Shown here piece after piece: positions 7,519 through 13,821 of a stretch of DNA of 14,050 nt; the stretch's first letter is position 1; every line of letters starts with the position of its first letter. Under the pieces are notes generated by a model. That model was not told the DNA's origin. It saw nothing but the letters and a program-made list of their open reading frames with translations, and did no database searches. Source of the stretch: an uncultured Collinsella sp. (lineage in GTDB: Bacteria > Actinomycetota > Coriobacteriia > Coriobacteriales > Coriobacteriaceae); NCBI GenBank assembly GCA_900766165.1, contig CAAFUK010000063.1, positions 1 through 14,050 on the forward strand, written 5' to 3'. A program made the position numbers and the translations under genes.

Positions 7519-7672
7519 CCCTTGATTAACTTATGGAGAGGCTGTGTGCTCGTCGGTCTACGACTTGGGTCTCAGAGAATTAGCTATAGTTAACTTAATG
7601 AAGGCACAGGCGAATTAAAGACCTTCGACACGAACGTTGCGCCTTCCCTCCCCTCGCGCAACACCTCTTTGG

Positions 7673-7706
7673 AAAGGCGCCCCGCGCATGTGGGGCGCCT
7701 TTCTTG
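7673..7706 (+). terminator. Hairpin terminator between the HAD and MGMT-like genes
   Basis: AAAGGCGCCCC (7673-7683) and GGGGCGCCTTT (7692-7702) form a perfect 11-bp stem with an 8-base loop, followed by CTTGAC. The U-run is mostly within the stem end. The 150 bases between it and the HAD stop codon (7519-7672) are AT-richer than the surroundings and contain no ORF with a ribosome site; TATAGT near 7585 could be a -10 element, but no partner -35 is clear. Confidence 0.75.
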
Positions 7707-7742
7707 ACTACAATGGCGATATCGATTGAAAGTGAGGGCGGC

Positions 7743-8075
7743 ATGGCAGACCGGGACACCGACGGATTCTTCAACCGCGTATACGACATGGTACGCCAGG
7801 TGCCCTGCGGCATGGTTGCCACATATGGTCAGATCGCCAAGCTCGTTGGTGAGCCCCGTCGAGCCCGATACGTGGGATACGCCCTGCACGTCAATCCGGA
7901 ACCCGGCACCATCCCCTGTCATCGCATCGTATTCGCCGACGGACGCCTCGCAGAGGGGTTCGCCTTCGGTGGGCCCGAGGCGCAGCGCACACTGCTCGAG
8001 GACGAAGGCGTTGCCTTCCTCGCCAACGGACATGTCGACCTGCAGGCCTCTCGCTGGCCAGCGGGCCTGGTATGA
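7743..8075 (+). CDS. MGMT family protein (alkylated-DNA-binding domain only)
   Basis: The 110 residues cover just the C-terminal domain of O6-alkylguanine-DNA alkyltransferases: PCGMVATYGQIAKLVG (21-36) is the DNA-recognition helix region, ARYVGYAL (41-48) carries the arginine finger, and NPEPGTIPCHRIV (51-63) contains the PCHR active-site motif with C59. In alkyltransferase-like (ATL) proteins this Cys is replaced, usually by Trp; here it is kept, so the protein could either transfer the alkyl group to itself or only flag damage for excision repair. The N-terminal domain of Ada/Ogt is absent. The ATG at 7743 has GAGGG four bases upstream and is preferred over an ATG at 7713. TACAAT at 7709-7714 may be its -10 element. 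It is convergent with the membrane protein gene on the other strand. Confidence 0.88.
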   Translation: MADRDTDGFFNRVYDMVRQVPCGMVATYGQIAKLVGEPRRARYVGYALHVNPEPGTIPCHRIVFADGRLAEGFAFGGPEAQRTLLEDEGVAFLANGHVDLQASRWPAGLV

Positions 8076-8076
8076 C

Positions 8077-8108
8077 AAGGGGCGCCGACAGCGCCCCTTC
8101 CCGTTTTG
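8077..8108 (+). terminator. Intrinsic terminator after the MGMT-like gene
   Basis: AAGGGGCGC (8077-8085), loop CGACA and GCGCCCCTT (8091-8099) form a 9-bp stem, followed by CCCGTTTT. It begins two bases after the stop codon and lies between two convergent genes. Confidence 0.82.
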
Positions 8109-8129
8109 GATCCTTGGCAGGCAACCCAA

Positions 8130-9225
8130 TCAAACGGTCGCCTCGAGTGCGTCCCCCGCGCGGTCGAGTGTGCTTCTGACCTTGGCACCCTGTTTGAACC
8201 ACGTGCGCAGGTCCTCGAGCGTGCTGCCCGCTTGCATACACCTTGATTTTGCGACCACCCCTCGTGGTCACCGTGCAGCGGTCGCCGCTCTCGCTGTTCT
8301 CGTGCGCCGTGATCTTCTTGAGGTAATCGCGGCGAAACGCCACGACGCGGGCGTTGCTGATCTCGATGAACCAATCGTCATCGACAAGCGAAGTACCCGT
8401 GGCACCTCGGCTTGCCATCTCCTCGGAGAAGGAGAAACCGAGCGCGCGCTCCTGCCTGCCGATCTCGAGGATGCCGCGGGCCGGCATGCCGAGCATGAGC
8501 AGGGGCAGGAACCCCCCTATGAACAGGAACAGGAACGGGATGAGCACGAGCAGGCGCGCACCCTCGTCGGTGAAGACCGCCATGAAGGCGAGGACGAGCG
8601 AGAAGACGAGGGCCATGCCGTTGAAAACAATCGTCAACGGCTTGATGGCAGACCAACACAGGCCCGCCTTGGTCATGGGACCGTCGACGGCGTCCGAGAC
8701 TTCGATGCCCTCTTCCTCCAGACGGGCGAGGAGGTTGAGCGAGCACACCCCCTCGAGGCTTATCGAGCAGAACTTCCGGTCGCCCTCGAACAGGTCGATC
8801 CTCATCATCTGCGCGTGAAGCGTTGCACGGGTGATGTTGCCAAACGTCGTCTCCTTGCGGATGCCGAAGGCGTTACGCGAGAGAATGCGCCCACCGTCCA
8901 CGTCGATACGCGGGATGCTCAGCAAGGCCCAGATAGCCATACCCGCGAGCGCCATGGCATGACCGAACCACACAAGTTCGTGGTCCCACTCGCCCAGCGA
9001 GACGCCCTGCCAGACGTAGACACCCAGCATGAGCAGTTCGAACGCGACGGCGTAGCAGGCGATGATCGTGCGGATGGCTGCGGGCATGCGCACCGTGAAG
9101 CAATCGAGGCTGTCCGTTGCCTCGCTGCGCTCGCGCGCGCCGCGGCGGGCGACCCATGCAGTGAGCGGGCCGACGATGAACACGGTCATACCGACGCGCA
9201 GAATGGATTCGAGCAGATTACTCAT
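8130..9225 (-). CDS. Five-helix membrane protein with a C-terminal frameshift, function unknown
   Basis: I cannot name the family. The product has hydrophobic helices at about 9-26, 50-72, 86-104, 196-218 and 224-247. Between helices 3 and 4 is a soluble segment (about 105-180) that reads like a small beta-barrel of the bacterial PH-like kind (IDVDGGRILSRNAFGIRKET, then an amphipathic helix ending LLARLEEEGI). A second such segment follows helix 5 (about 283 onward). At codon 333 (bases 8227-8229, CCC on the plus strand) one base appears to be inserted. The uninterrupted frame then continues as Arg/Gly-rich nonsense to 7891, inside the convergent MGMT gene. Removing one base restores SGSTLEDLRTWFKQG and a stop at 8130-8132, giving about 365 residues. 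This is either a sequencing error or a recent mutation. The start is ATG 9225 or GTG 9234; neither ribosome site is ideal. Confidence 0.72.
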
Positions 9226-9377
9226 AGGGGCCACCGCCTCGAGCTCTGGAGATTAACTGCAGGAAACGCTGCCAGAACGATGGGATGCGCACAACGTAAG
9301 GAGCCGCGTATCGGCAAGCGGCGGCATCGCAATCGCCCGGCGAACAGATGATGATCGGCGCCGGGCCAGACGAATTA

Positions 9378-9424
9378 AACAAAAGGGTGGTCGACGGCGC
9401 CCTCGCAGGCGCACCGTCGACCAT
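9378..9424 (-). terminator. Intrinsic terminator after the MFS transporter gene
   Basis: On the minus strand a long stem of about 14-16 bp with minor mismatches, built on GGTCGACGG and CCGTCGACC, closes over a short loop and is followed by CCCTTTTGTTT. It lies about 60 bases after the transporter stop codon. The remaining 150 bases up to the membrane protein start hold no clear promoter. Confidence 0.82.
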
Positions 9425-9482
9425 CCTTCACGTCGCAGCGACCCTACGAGCCGTCCGAAACGAAACGCACTCCGCCAGAGCG

Positions 9483-10733
9483 CTACCCAATCTTGCGGAT
9501 GCTCGGGATCGCCCAGGTGATGCCTGCTAGGATCACCATTGCAGCACCGATGAGCACGAAACACGCGCTTACGCCGATGGCGTCCGCGAACAAGGTCGAT
9601 GCGACGAGCCCCACGGGCATGGCCCAGCTGCAGACCGCTCCGTACAGGCCGAAGACGCGGCCCATGCACTCGGGATCGACGCGCTCCTGCATGAGCGCCA
9701 TCTGCGGCGCGCTGTACAGCGGACTCGAGACCCCCATCGCGAACGTAAGCCCCAGAAACACAACGAGCGCGGAAGGGGGCACGAGGCCGCCCGCGAGCGT
9801 GCCCGCTCCGAAGAGGCCGATGGCCAGCGTGCACGAAAGAGCGCGGTTCTTAAGGCCACCCGTCGCCCCGATCCAGCCGCTCGCCGCGATCATGCCGACC
9901 GAGAACGCGATCTCCGCGATAGCCGACTGCGTAGTGGTGCCCCCAAAATGGTCGAACACCATGAGCGGGAACAGCGCGGATATGGGCGAGAACAGGACCG
10001 AGAAGGCGAAGCCGATCCAGAGCATGGCGAACAGACCGTGATGGCGTTTGAGCTCGCGGTACCCGTTGGCCGTCTCCAATAGGAAGGCCCGCACCGCGCG
10101 GTGCGACGCCTCGGCGTTCTCCTCGGGCGTATGGCGCTCGGGCGCCGGCGTCTTGATGCCGGAGGTCGCCACCGCGATGCTCGCGAGCACCGCCCCGGCG
10201 ACATCGAGCGCGATCATGAAAGTCAGACCAAACGCCGGGTAGACCGCCGCGGCGATGGCGTTGCCGATGATATAGCTACCCGACTGCATGAACTGCAGCA
10301 TGCCCGCCAGCTTGCCGAGCACCTCGGGCGGGGCGATGAGCGGTGTGAGCGCGTTGAAGGCGGGCGTATGGAGCGTGCTGCCCAGCGCACGGACGAACAG
10401 CACCGCCGCCACAACGGCGACAGAAAGGTCGCCCCGAAGCGAGCCGAAGACAAGCGTGAGGCTCACGGCCGCGATGAAGAGATCGGCGCCGATCATGAGA
10501 CGCTTGATGGACGTGCGGTCCACGATGGTGCCCGCGAAGGCGCCGAGGAGCGCCATGGGCAAGAAGGCCGCCAGGCTCACGAACGACAGGGCGCTCGCGG
10601 AGCCGGTGGTGAGGGTGACGTGCCAGATGAGACCCATCTGCAGAATGGAGCTCGTGAGCACGGAGAAGAACTCGCCGATCCAGACGATGGCGAGCGAGCG
10701 CTTCCAAGAAGCGCAGGGATTCGGTTGTGTCAT
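9483..10733 (-). CDS. MFS efflux transporter, macrolide-efflux (Mef)-like
   Basis: A 416-residue, 12-helix major facilitator protein of the plasma membrane, expected to export a drug by proton antiport. The N terminus (WKRSLAIVWIGEFFSVLTSS, then ILQMGLIWHVTLTTGSASALS) is typical of the Mef-like branch. Motif A follows helix 2 as GAFAGTIVDRTSIKRLM (64-80). A hydrophilic loop of about 40 residues near 192-235 separates the two six-helix halves, and the last helix ends at the C terminus without a tail. The ATG at 10733 has AAGGA eight bases upstream. A near-perfect promoter lies 150 bases upstream, and a 9-codon leader ORF resembling macrolide-sensing leaders lies between. That context supports inducible antibiotic efflux. 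No Mel/MsrD ABC-F partner is adjacent, unlike the streptococcal mef(E)-mel operon. The substrate remains inferred. Confidence 0.88.
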   Translation of the reverse strand: MTQPNPCASWKRSLAIVWIGEFFSVLTSSILQMGLIWHVTLTTGSASALSFVSLAAFLPMALLGAFAGTIVDRTSIKRLMIGADLFIAAVSLTLVFGSLRGDLSVAVVAAVLFVRALGSTLHTPAFNALTPLIAPPEVLGKLAGMLQFMQSGSYIIGNAIAAAVYPAFGLTFMIALDVAGAVLASIAVATSGIKTPAPERHTPEENAEASHRAVRAFLLETANGYRELKRHHGLFAMLWIGFAFSVLFSPISALFPLMVFDHFGGTTTQSAIAEIAFSVGMIAASGWIGATGGLKNRALSCTLAIGLFGAGTLAGGLVPPSALVVFLGLTFAMGVSSPLYSAPQMALMQERVDPECMGRVFGLYGAVCSWAMPVGLVASTLFADAIGVSACFVLIGAAMVILAGITWAIPSIRKIG

Positions 10734-10775
10734 GGAATAATCCTTTGATGCGATCGGTGGTATGCAGCGAAGTAC

Positions 10776-10793
10776 CGGTCGCTCACGCGACCG
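10776..10793 (-). promoter_or_regulatory. Hairpin directly after the leader ORF of the efflux gene
   Basis: CGGTCGC (10776-10782) and GCGACCG (10787-10793) form a perfect 7-bp stem with a 4-base loop. It starts three bases after the leader stop codon, in the efflux gene's 5' leader. A competing weak pairing, GGTA (10759-10762) with TACC (10773-10776), shares one base with it. There is no U-run, so it is not a plain terminator; it may act in attenuation. Confidence 0.5.
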
Positions 10794-10796
10794 TGG

Positions 10797-10826
10797 CTAG
10801 AGCCAAATCCTCATGGAAGCAAGCAT
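10797..10826 (-). CDS. Leader peptide MLASMRIWL upstream of the Mef-like gene
   Basis: Nine codons and a TAG stop, preceded seven bases upstream by a very strong ribosome site (AAAGGGGAG, 10842-10834). The ORF lies inside the transcript that starts at the promoter at 10881-10909 and ends 63 bases before the transporter start codon. The peptide MLASMRIWL shares the pattern M-x-A/H-S-M-R with the mef(E) leader MTASMRLR and the ErmD leader MTHSMRLR, at which macrolide-bound ribosomes stall. Those carry an Arg-x-Arg stalling motif; here the second Arg is replaced by Trp (R6-I7-W8). I infer drug-dependent stalling controls the efflux gene, but the altered motif leaves this open. Confidence 0.65.
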   Translation of the reverse strand: MLASMRIWL

Positions 10827-10880
10827 GGTGCAGCTCCCCTTTCCAAATCTAGAGGTAAACCTTCAGCCGTGAGTGGAGCT

Positions 10881-10909
10881 ATTATAGGGACTTGCGAGCC
10901 AAGATGCAA
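10881..10909 (-). promoter_or_regulatory. Promoter of the Mef-like efflux gene
   Basis: On the minus strand -35 TTGCAT (10909-10904) and a perfect -10 TATAAT (10886-10881) are 17 bases apart. The start would be near 10874, giving a 5' leader of about 140 bases that contains the leader ORF and a hairpin. An imperfect AGGTAAACCT palindrome lies at 10852-10861 in the leader. Confidence 0.85.
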
Positions 10910-10985
10910 CAGGAAGACCTCTACGGAGCGTAGATGCCGGGCGCCCCGAACCACTTATGCCATGAGAGACGGCATCCGATTCTCC

Positions 10986-11014
10986 TTGACTTGGTCTCAA
11001 TGTGATATCACAAT
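10986..11014 (+). promoter_or_regulatory. Promoter of the SPFH gene with an overlapping palindrome
   Basis: TTGACT (10986-10991) and CACAAT (11009-11014) are 17 bases apart. The perfect 12-base palindrome TGTGATATCACA (11001-11012) overlaps the -10 element and would make a good operator. It resembles half-sites of CRP-type regulators but lacks their usual 6-base spacer. The start would be near 11021. Confidence 0.55.
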
Positions 11015-11019
11015 GCAAT

Positions 11020-11107
11020 CAGCAGTCGCACGGACTGCTGGGGGACTCGCCTCCTCCCCATCGCAATTTGGAGCGCGGCGCCGGGGACGTCACGCAAACG
11101 CCGGCGC
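11020..11107 (+). other. Two stem-loops in the 5' leader of the SPFH gene
   Basis: CAGCAGTC (11020-11027) and GACTGCTG (11033-11040) give a perfect 8-bp hairpin that would sit at the very 5' end of the transcript, where it could stabilise the mRNA. A second stem, GCGCCGG (11078-11084) with CCGGCGC (11101-11107), lies just before the ribosome site. No known riboswitch motif is seen. Confidence 0.5.
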
Positions 11108-11127
11108 AGTCGTGAAAGGAACTCACA

Positions 11128-12147
11128 ATGAGCGTGGAAAAGCAACTCAAGGCCAAGTCGGGCTACGGCATGCTCGTCGCCGTGGCGGTGGCGCTCATCG
11201 CCATCATCGGCCTCTTTATCTGGAGCACCATCGGGCTCGCGAGCACGCCCGACGGCGTCGACGCGCCCGCAGTCTACGGATGGGGGCTCGGCCTCAGCAT
11301 CCTCGCGTTTTGCCTGTGGTTCATCCCACTCAACGGATTCTTCTCGCTGCAGCCCGGCCAGGCGCGCGTGTGCATCCTGTTCGGCAAGTACGTGGGCACC
11401 GTCCGCGACGAGGGCTTCTTCTGGGCCAACCCGTTCTTTAGCAAGAGCATGGGCGGATCGGCCGGGATCGGCGAGATGATCGAGCTCGAGATGAGCGATT
11501 CCAAGGCCGCCAAGGCCGCGGCGCAGAAGGCCGCCAAGGGCAACCCCACCACCATCTCCACCCGCGTGCGCACCCTGAATGGCGAGCGCCTGAAGGTCAA
11601 CGACAAAATGGGCAACCCCATCGAGATCGCAACCGTCGTGGTGTGGCACGTCGCCGATACCGCCAAGGCGCTCTTCGACGTCGACGACTACCAGAGCTAT
11701 GTCGCCATGCAGGCCGAGACGGCGCTGCGCCACGTGGCGAGCGTGTACGCCTACGACCACCTGGAGGACGAGTCCGATGCCGCCGGCGCCATCACGCTGC
11801 GCGCCAATGTGGAAGAGGTCTCCGAAGCCCTGCGCCGCGAGCTCGCGATGCGCCTGGCGCCCGCCGGCGTCGAGGTCGACGATGCACGTCTCACGCACCT
11901 CGCCTACTCCCCCGAGATCGCCCAGGCGATGCTGCGCCGCCAGCAGGCCGAGGCCGTCATCGCCGCACGCAAGAAGATCGTCGAGGGCGCGGTCTCCATG
12001 GTCGACATGGCCGTGAAGGAGATGGCTGCCGGCGGCACCATCGAGCTCGACGACGAGCGCAAGGCGCAGATGGCCAGCAACCTCATGGTGGTGCTCTGCG
12101 GTGAATCCGAGGCGCACCCGGTGCTCAACGCAGGCTCGCTGTACTAA
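11128..12147 (+). CDS. SPFH/Band 7 domain protein (stomatin/slipin-like)
   Basis: A membrane scaffold of the stomatin-prohibitin-flotillin-HflK/C superfamily, which assembles into oligomers in membrane microdomains. Two N-terminal hydrophobic helices (about 14-34 and 51-68) anchor the 339-residue protein. The SPFH domain follows, beginning NGFFSLQPGQARVCILFGKYVGTV (from about 69), and carries an unusual Ala/Lys-rich insertion at about 122-138 in its first part. VYAYD (206-210) and the long helix LRRQQAEAVIAARKKIVEG are family hallmarks. The C terminus ends HPVLNAGSLY, as in the Firmicutes/Actinobacteria subgroup. GAAAGGA precedes the ATG. A small ribbon-helix-helix gene follows 64 bases later; the two are probably cotranscribed. 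Function in the cell (membrane stress, protease control) is not determined. Confidence 0.88.
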   Translation: MSVEKQLKAKSGYGMLVAVAVALIAIIGLFIWSTIGLASTPDGVDAPAVYGWGLGLSILAFCLWFIPLNGFFSLQPGQARVCILFGKYVGTVRDEGFFWANPFFSKSMGGSAGIGEMIELEMSDSKAAKAAAQKAAKGNPTTISTRVRTLNGERLKVNDKMGNPIEIATVVVWHVADTAKALFDVDDYQSYVAMQAETALRHVASVYAYDHLEDESDAAGAITLRANVEEVSEALRRELAMRLAPAGVEVDDARLTHLAYSPEIAQAMLRRQQAEAVIAARKKIVEGAVSMVDMAVKEMAAGGTIELDDERKAQMASNLMVVLCGESEAHPVLNAGSLY

Positions 12148-12189
12148 CCCCAACACCAATGAGTAATTTGGGGACGGGTGCAGAATTGC
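12148..12189. repeat. Intergenic GGGACGG element between the SPFH and RHH genes
   Basis: CCCCAA (12148-12153) and TTGGGG (12168-12173) pair around 14 bases, leading into GGGGACGGG and then GTGCAGAATTGCAC, whose ends GTGCA/TGCAC pair (about 12178-12191). The core matches the GGGACGG loops at 273-311, 2541-2554 and 2589-2626. It starts right at the SPFH stop codon. Confidence 0.5.
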
Positions 12190-12211
12190 ACATTCGACAA
12201 GAAGGCACGTC

Positions 12212-12403
12212 ATGGCACGCAAGCAGTATCCACTCCGTATAGACCCCGCTATCTGGGAGGCCGTCCAACGCTGGGCGGACGATGAGATGCGCAGCGCCAA
12301 CGGTCAGGTGGAATGGATCTTGCGAGACGCCCTCAAACGCGCGGGAAGGCTGCCGAAGAAAGAGCCCTCGTCCAAGGACGCGCCCAAAGGCGAGGAGGGC
12401 TAA
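12212..12403 (+). CDS. Small ribbon-helix-helix (Arc/HicB-like) protein
   Basis: The 63-residue product opens with KQYPLRIDPAIWEAVQRWAD (4-23), a beta strand and first helix of the ribbon-helix-helix fold, followed by a second helix (about 30-44, NGQVEWILRDALKRAG) and a short charged tail. Such proteins dimerise and bind DNA through the paired strands. The ATG at 12212 has GAAGG six bases upstream. No toxin gene lies beside it, so an antitoxin role is not supported; its place directly behind the SPFH gene suggests that it regulates, or works with, that gene. The PLRID/NGQ pattern is, from memory, common for small proteins next to SPFH genes in Gram-positive anaerobes. Confidence 0.82.
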   Translation: MARKQYPLRIDPAIWEAVQRWADDEMRSANGQVEWILRDALKRAGRLPKKEPSSKDAPKGEEG

Positions 12404-12480
12404 GCTGGGAAGACAGGGCTCGGCCGCTGCCCACGTCGGGACAAAGCCGCGCCCCGCGCCGCGGTCGAGGCAGAGCTGAG

Positions 12481-12514
12481 CCCCGCCGCTCCAAAGTCGA
12501 GCCGAGCGGCGGGG
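12481..12514 (+). other. GC-rich inverted repeat after the RHH gene
   Basis: CCCCGCCGCT (12481-12490) and AGCGGCGGGG (12505-12514) form a perfect 10-bp stem with a 14-base loop. No U-run follows. The rest of 12404-12559 is very GC-rich and holds no gene I can support. Confidence 0.55.
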
Positions 12515-12559
12515 CCAACACCAACCCAAAGCAAGCTCGCCCCCTCTATACGCACCAAC

Positions 12560-12598
12560 CGGTCCCCGGAGGCATCCGCCTTTGGGGACCGTTCTTTT
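12560..12598 (+). terminator. Intrinsic terminator of the SPFH-RHH unit
   Basis: CGGTCCCC (12560-12567) and GGGGACCG (12584-12591) form an 8-bp stem, with a further AGGC/GCCT pairing inside, followed by TTCTTTT (12592-12598). It ends transcription before the XRE regulator. Confidence 0.88.
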
Positions 12599-12614
12599 CC
12601 CAGCTAGATGTCGT

Positions 12615-12674
12615 ATATAAAGCCTTTTGACAGCTCGATTTTGCCCCGTGGGGGTCAAATATAAAGACCTTTGA
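12615..12674. promoter_or_regulatory. Paired boxes and palindrome upstream of the XRE regulator
   Basis: Two 16-base boxes, ATATAAAGCCTTTTGA (12615-12630) and ATATAAAGACCTTTGA (12659-12674), agree at 14 positions and start 44 bases apart, about four helical turns. Between them TTTTGCCCC-GT-GGGGGTCAAA (about 12639-12659) is an imperfect palindrome. TTGACA at 12627-12632 overlaps the first box, but no -10 stands at the right distance, so the promoter itself is unclear. They may be binding sites for the regulator encoded downstream. Confidence 0.5.
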
Positions 12675-12746
12675 TGGTACGATGCTCGCGTCAATGACAT
12701 GGTGGCTCTCGACAGGGGTCACCCCGACCCTCTAGGGAGCAAACGC

Positions 12747-13367
12747 ATGGAGCTGGGCTCGCACATCAAGGAGCATCGCACAGAGCTCGGACTGTCCCAA
12801 GACGATCTGGCGGAGCGCATCTACGTGTCGCGCCAGACCATCAGCAACTGGGAGTGCGGCCGTACGTATCCGGATGTCCAGAGCCTGCTGCTGCTTTCCA
12901 ACGTGTTCGGGGTGACCGTGGACTCCCTCATCAAAGGAGATGTGGAAACCATGGCACAGGTAATGAACGAAGCGGTCAAGAAGTACAACGCCCTCTCCAC
13001 AATCACGGTCGTGAGCGCGGTCGTGTTTTTGGTGCTGAGCGCGTGGGCGGCGTTCCAGTTCGAATGGGGCTGGGGCATGCACATCGCGCCCACCGCGGCG
13101 TTTGCCGCCGTGGCGCTCGTCGTGATGCTCGTGGCGTTCGTGTATATGGAACGCATGAAGAAGCAGCACGACCTCGTCACGTACCGCGAGGTGTTGGCGT
13201 TTAGCCGCGGCGAGCAGGTCGATCGCGACACGCTCGAGGGGCGCCGTGAGCGCGAGATGGACCCTTGGGTCAAGGGCGCGCGCAACGCGGCGCAGATCAT
13301 CATCGGCGCCATCGCCGGCGGACTGGTGGGCGCCGGCATCGGCATGCTCGCCAAGATGCTGAGTTAA
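12747..13367 (+). CDS. Membrane-tethered XRE-family regulator
   Basis: The 206-residue product starts with an XRE/Cro helix-turn-helix (about 4-64: HIKEHRTELGLSQDDLAERI, then VSRQTISNWECGRTYPD), the type found in many Gram-positive regulators. Two hydrophobic helices follow (about 83-104 and 114-133), then a charged segment (134-178) and a C-terminal glycine-zipper-like stretch (IIIGAIAGGLVGAGIGMLAK, 184-203) that could be a third membrane helix. The DNA-binding domain would thus be held at the membrane. The ATG at 12747 has AGGGAG seven bases upstream; an earlier in-frame ATG at 12699 lacks a ribosome site. The 117-residue membrane protein gene follows after 100 bases and may be a partner. 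Ligand and targets are unknown; the repeated boxes upstream suggest autoregulation. Confidence 0.85.
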   Translation: MELGSHIKEHRTELGLSQDDLAERIYVSRQTISNWECGRTYPDVQSLLLLSNVFGVTVDSLIKGDVETMAQVMNEAVKKYNALSTITVVSAVVFLVLSAWAAFQFEWGWGMHIAPTAAFAAVALVVMLVAFVYMERMKKQHDLVTYREVLAFSRGEQVDRDTLEGRREREMDPWVKGARNAAQIIIGAIAGGLVGAGIGMLAKMLS

Positions 13368-13410
13368 AAGCGCGGGTACGCGCCCGTTCCCCGAAATGGT
13401 ATCCCCCTTA

Positions 13411-13445
13411 GCCCCCATTCTGAAGATGTATGCCAGAATGGGGGC
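13411..13445 (+). promoter_or_regulatory. Perfect 12-bp stem-loop before the small membrane protein
   Basis: GCCCCCATTCTG (13411-13422) and CAGAATGGGGGC (13434-13445) pair perfectly around an 11-base loop. The stem ends 10 bases before AGGAGGT, so it could be a leader structure or a protein-binding site. There is no U-run after it, so it is a poor terminator for the preceding XRE gene. Confidence 0.65.
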
Positions 13446-13467
13446 GATTCCCGTTAGGAGGTGCCCC

Positions 13468-13821
13468 ATGAACGTCACCGTACGCGCGTCCCTCATCGCA
13501 TTGATCGCAATCGTTGGCGCCTGCTGGGCAATCCCCGTCCTCCTGGTGAGCATCGTCCCATCCGATGCCGGCATGATCGCCATGATGGCGCTGATCTACC
13601 TCGTGCTCCCCGTAACTGCGATCGCCCTCGGCCTGCTCGCCGCGAACTCCGCGAGGACGCTCTTCTGGATACCCGCGGCGCTCGGAATCGGATCCGCGCT
13701 CCTGTTTCCCCTCGCGGTCGAGGGCAGCCGGGACCTTGCGTTCCATGGGGTTGCCTATACCGCAATCGGCTACGCCGCCATGGGCCTGCGCACTTGGACG
13801 ATTGCTCGACAGCATCGCTAA
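13468..13821 (+). CDS. Small four-helix membrane protein, function unknown
   Basis: I do not recognise a family. The 117 residues contain four hydrophobic helices, at about 7-30, 36-59, 64-83 and 91-108, with a short basic C-terminal tail (RTWTIARQHR) that suggests both ends lie in the cytoplasm. There is no signal-peptidase site and no catalytic motif. The ATG at 13468 follows a consensus AGGAGGT at six bases, implying efficient translation; the open frame before it crosses the stem-loop and is not coding. It lies between two XRE regulators on the same strand, so it may be an accessory, sensor or target of that system. Confidence 0.8.
   Translation: MNVTVRASLIALIAIVGACWAIPVLLVSIVPSDAGMIAMMALIYLVLPVTAIALGLLAANSARTLFWIPAALGIGSALLFPLAVEGSRDLAFHGVAYTAIGYAAMGLRTWTIARQHR

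Noticed and set aside
7600..7620. Six-codon ORF ATGAAGGCACAGGCGAATTAA between the HAD and MGMT-like genes
   Set aside because: There is no ribosome site before it and no sign of conservation or role.
7891..8129. Extended C terminus of the membrane protein to 7891
   Set aside because: It reads as out-of-frame nonsense antisense to the MGMT-like gene; a one-base correction restores a sensible end at 8130.
7726..9351. 541-codon plus-strand open frame crossing the MGMT-like gene and the antisense of the membrane protein
   Set aside because: It overlaps two better-supported genes in other frames, has no family motifs and is rich in Arg, Glu, Asp and His, as GC-rich antisense frames are.
10776..10793. 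Intrinsic terminator in the efflux leader
   Set aside because: The 7-bp hairpin is real, but no U-run follows, so classical transcription attenuation is not supported by sequence.
10852..10861. AGGTAAACCT as a MerR-type operator for the efflux promoter
   Set aside because: It lies downstream of the -10 element, not between -35 and -10, the spacer is a normal 17 bases, and no MerR gene is adjacent.
11008..12300. 430-codon minus-strand open frame opposite the SPFH gene
   Set aside because: Antisense shadow spanning the SPFH promoter region and the RHH gene; no family signature.
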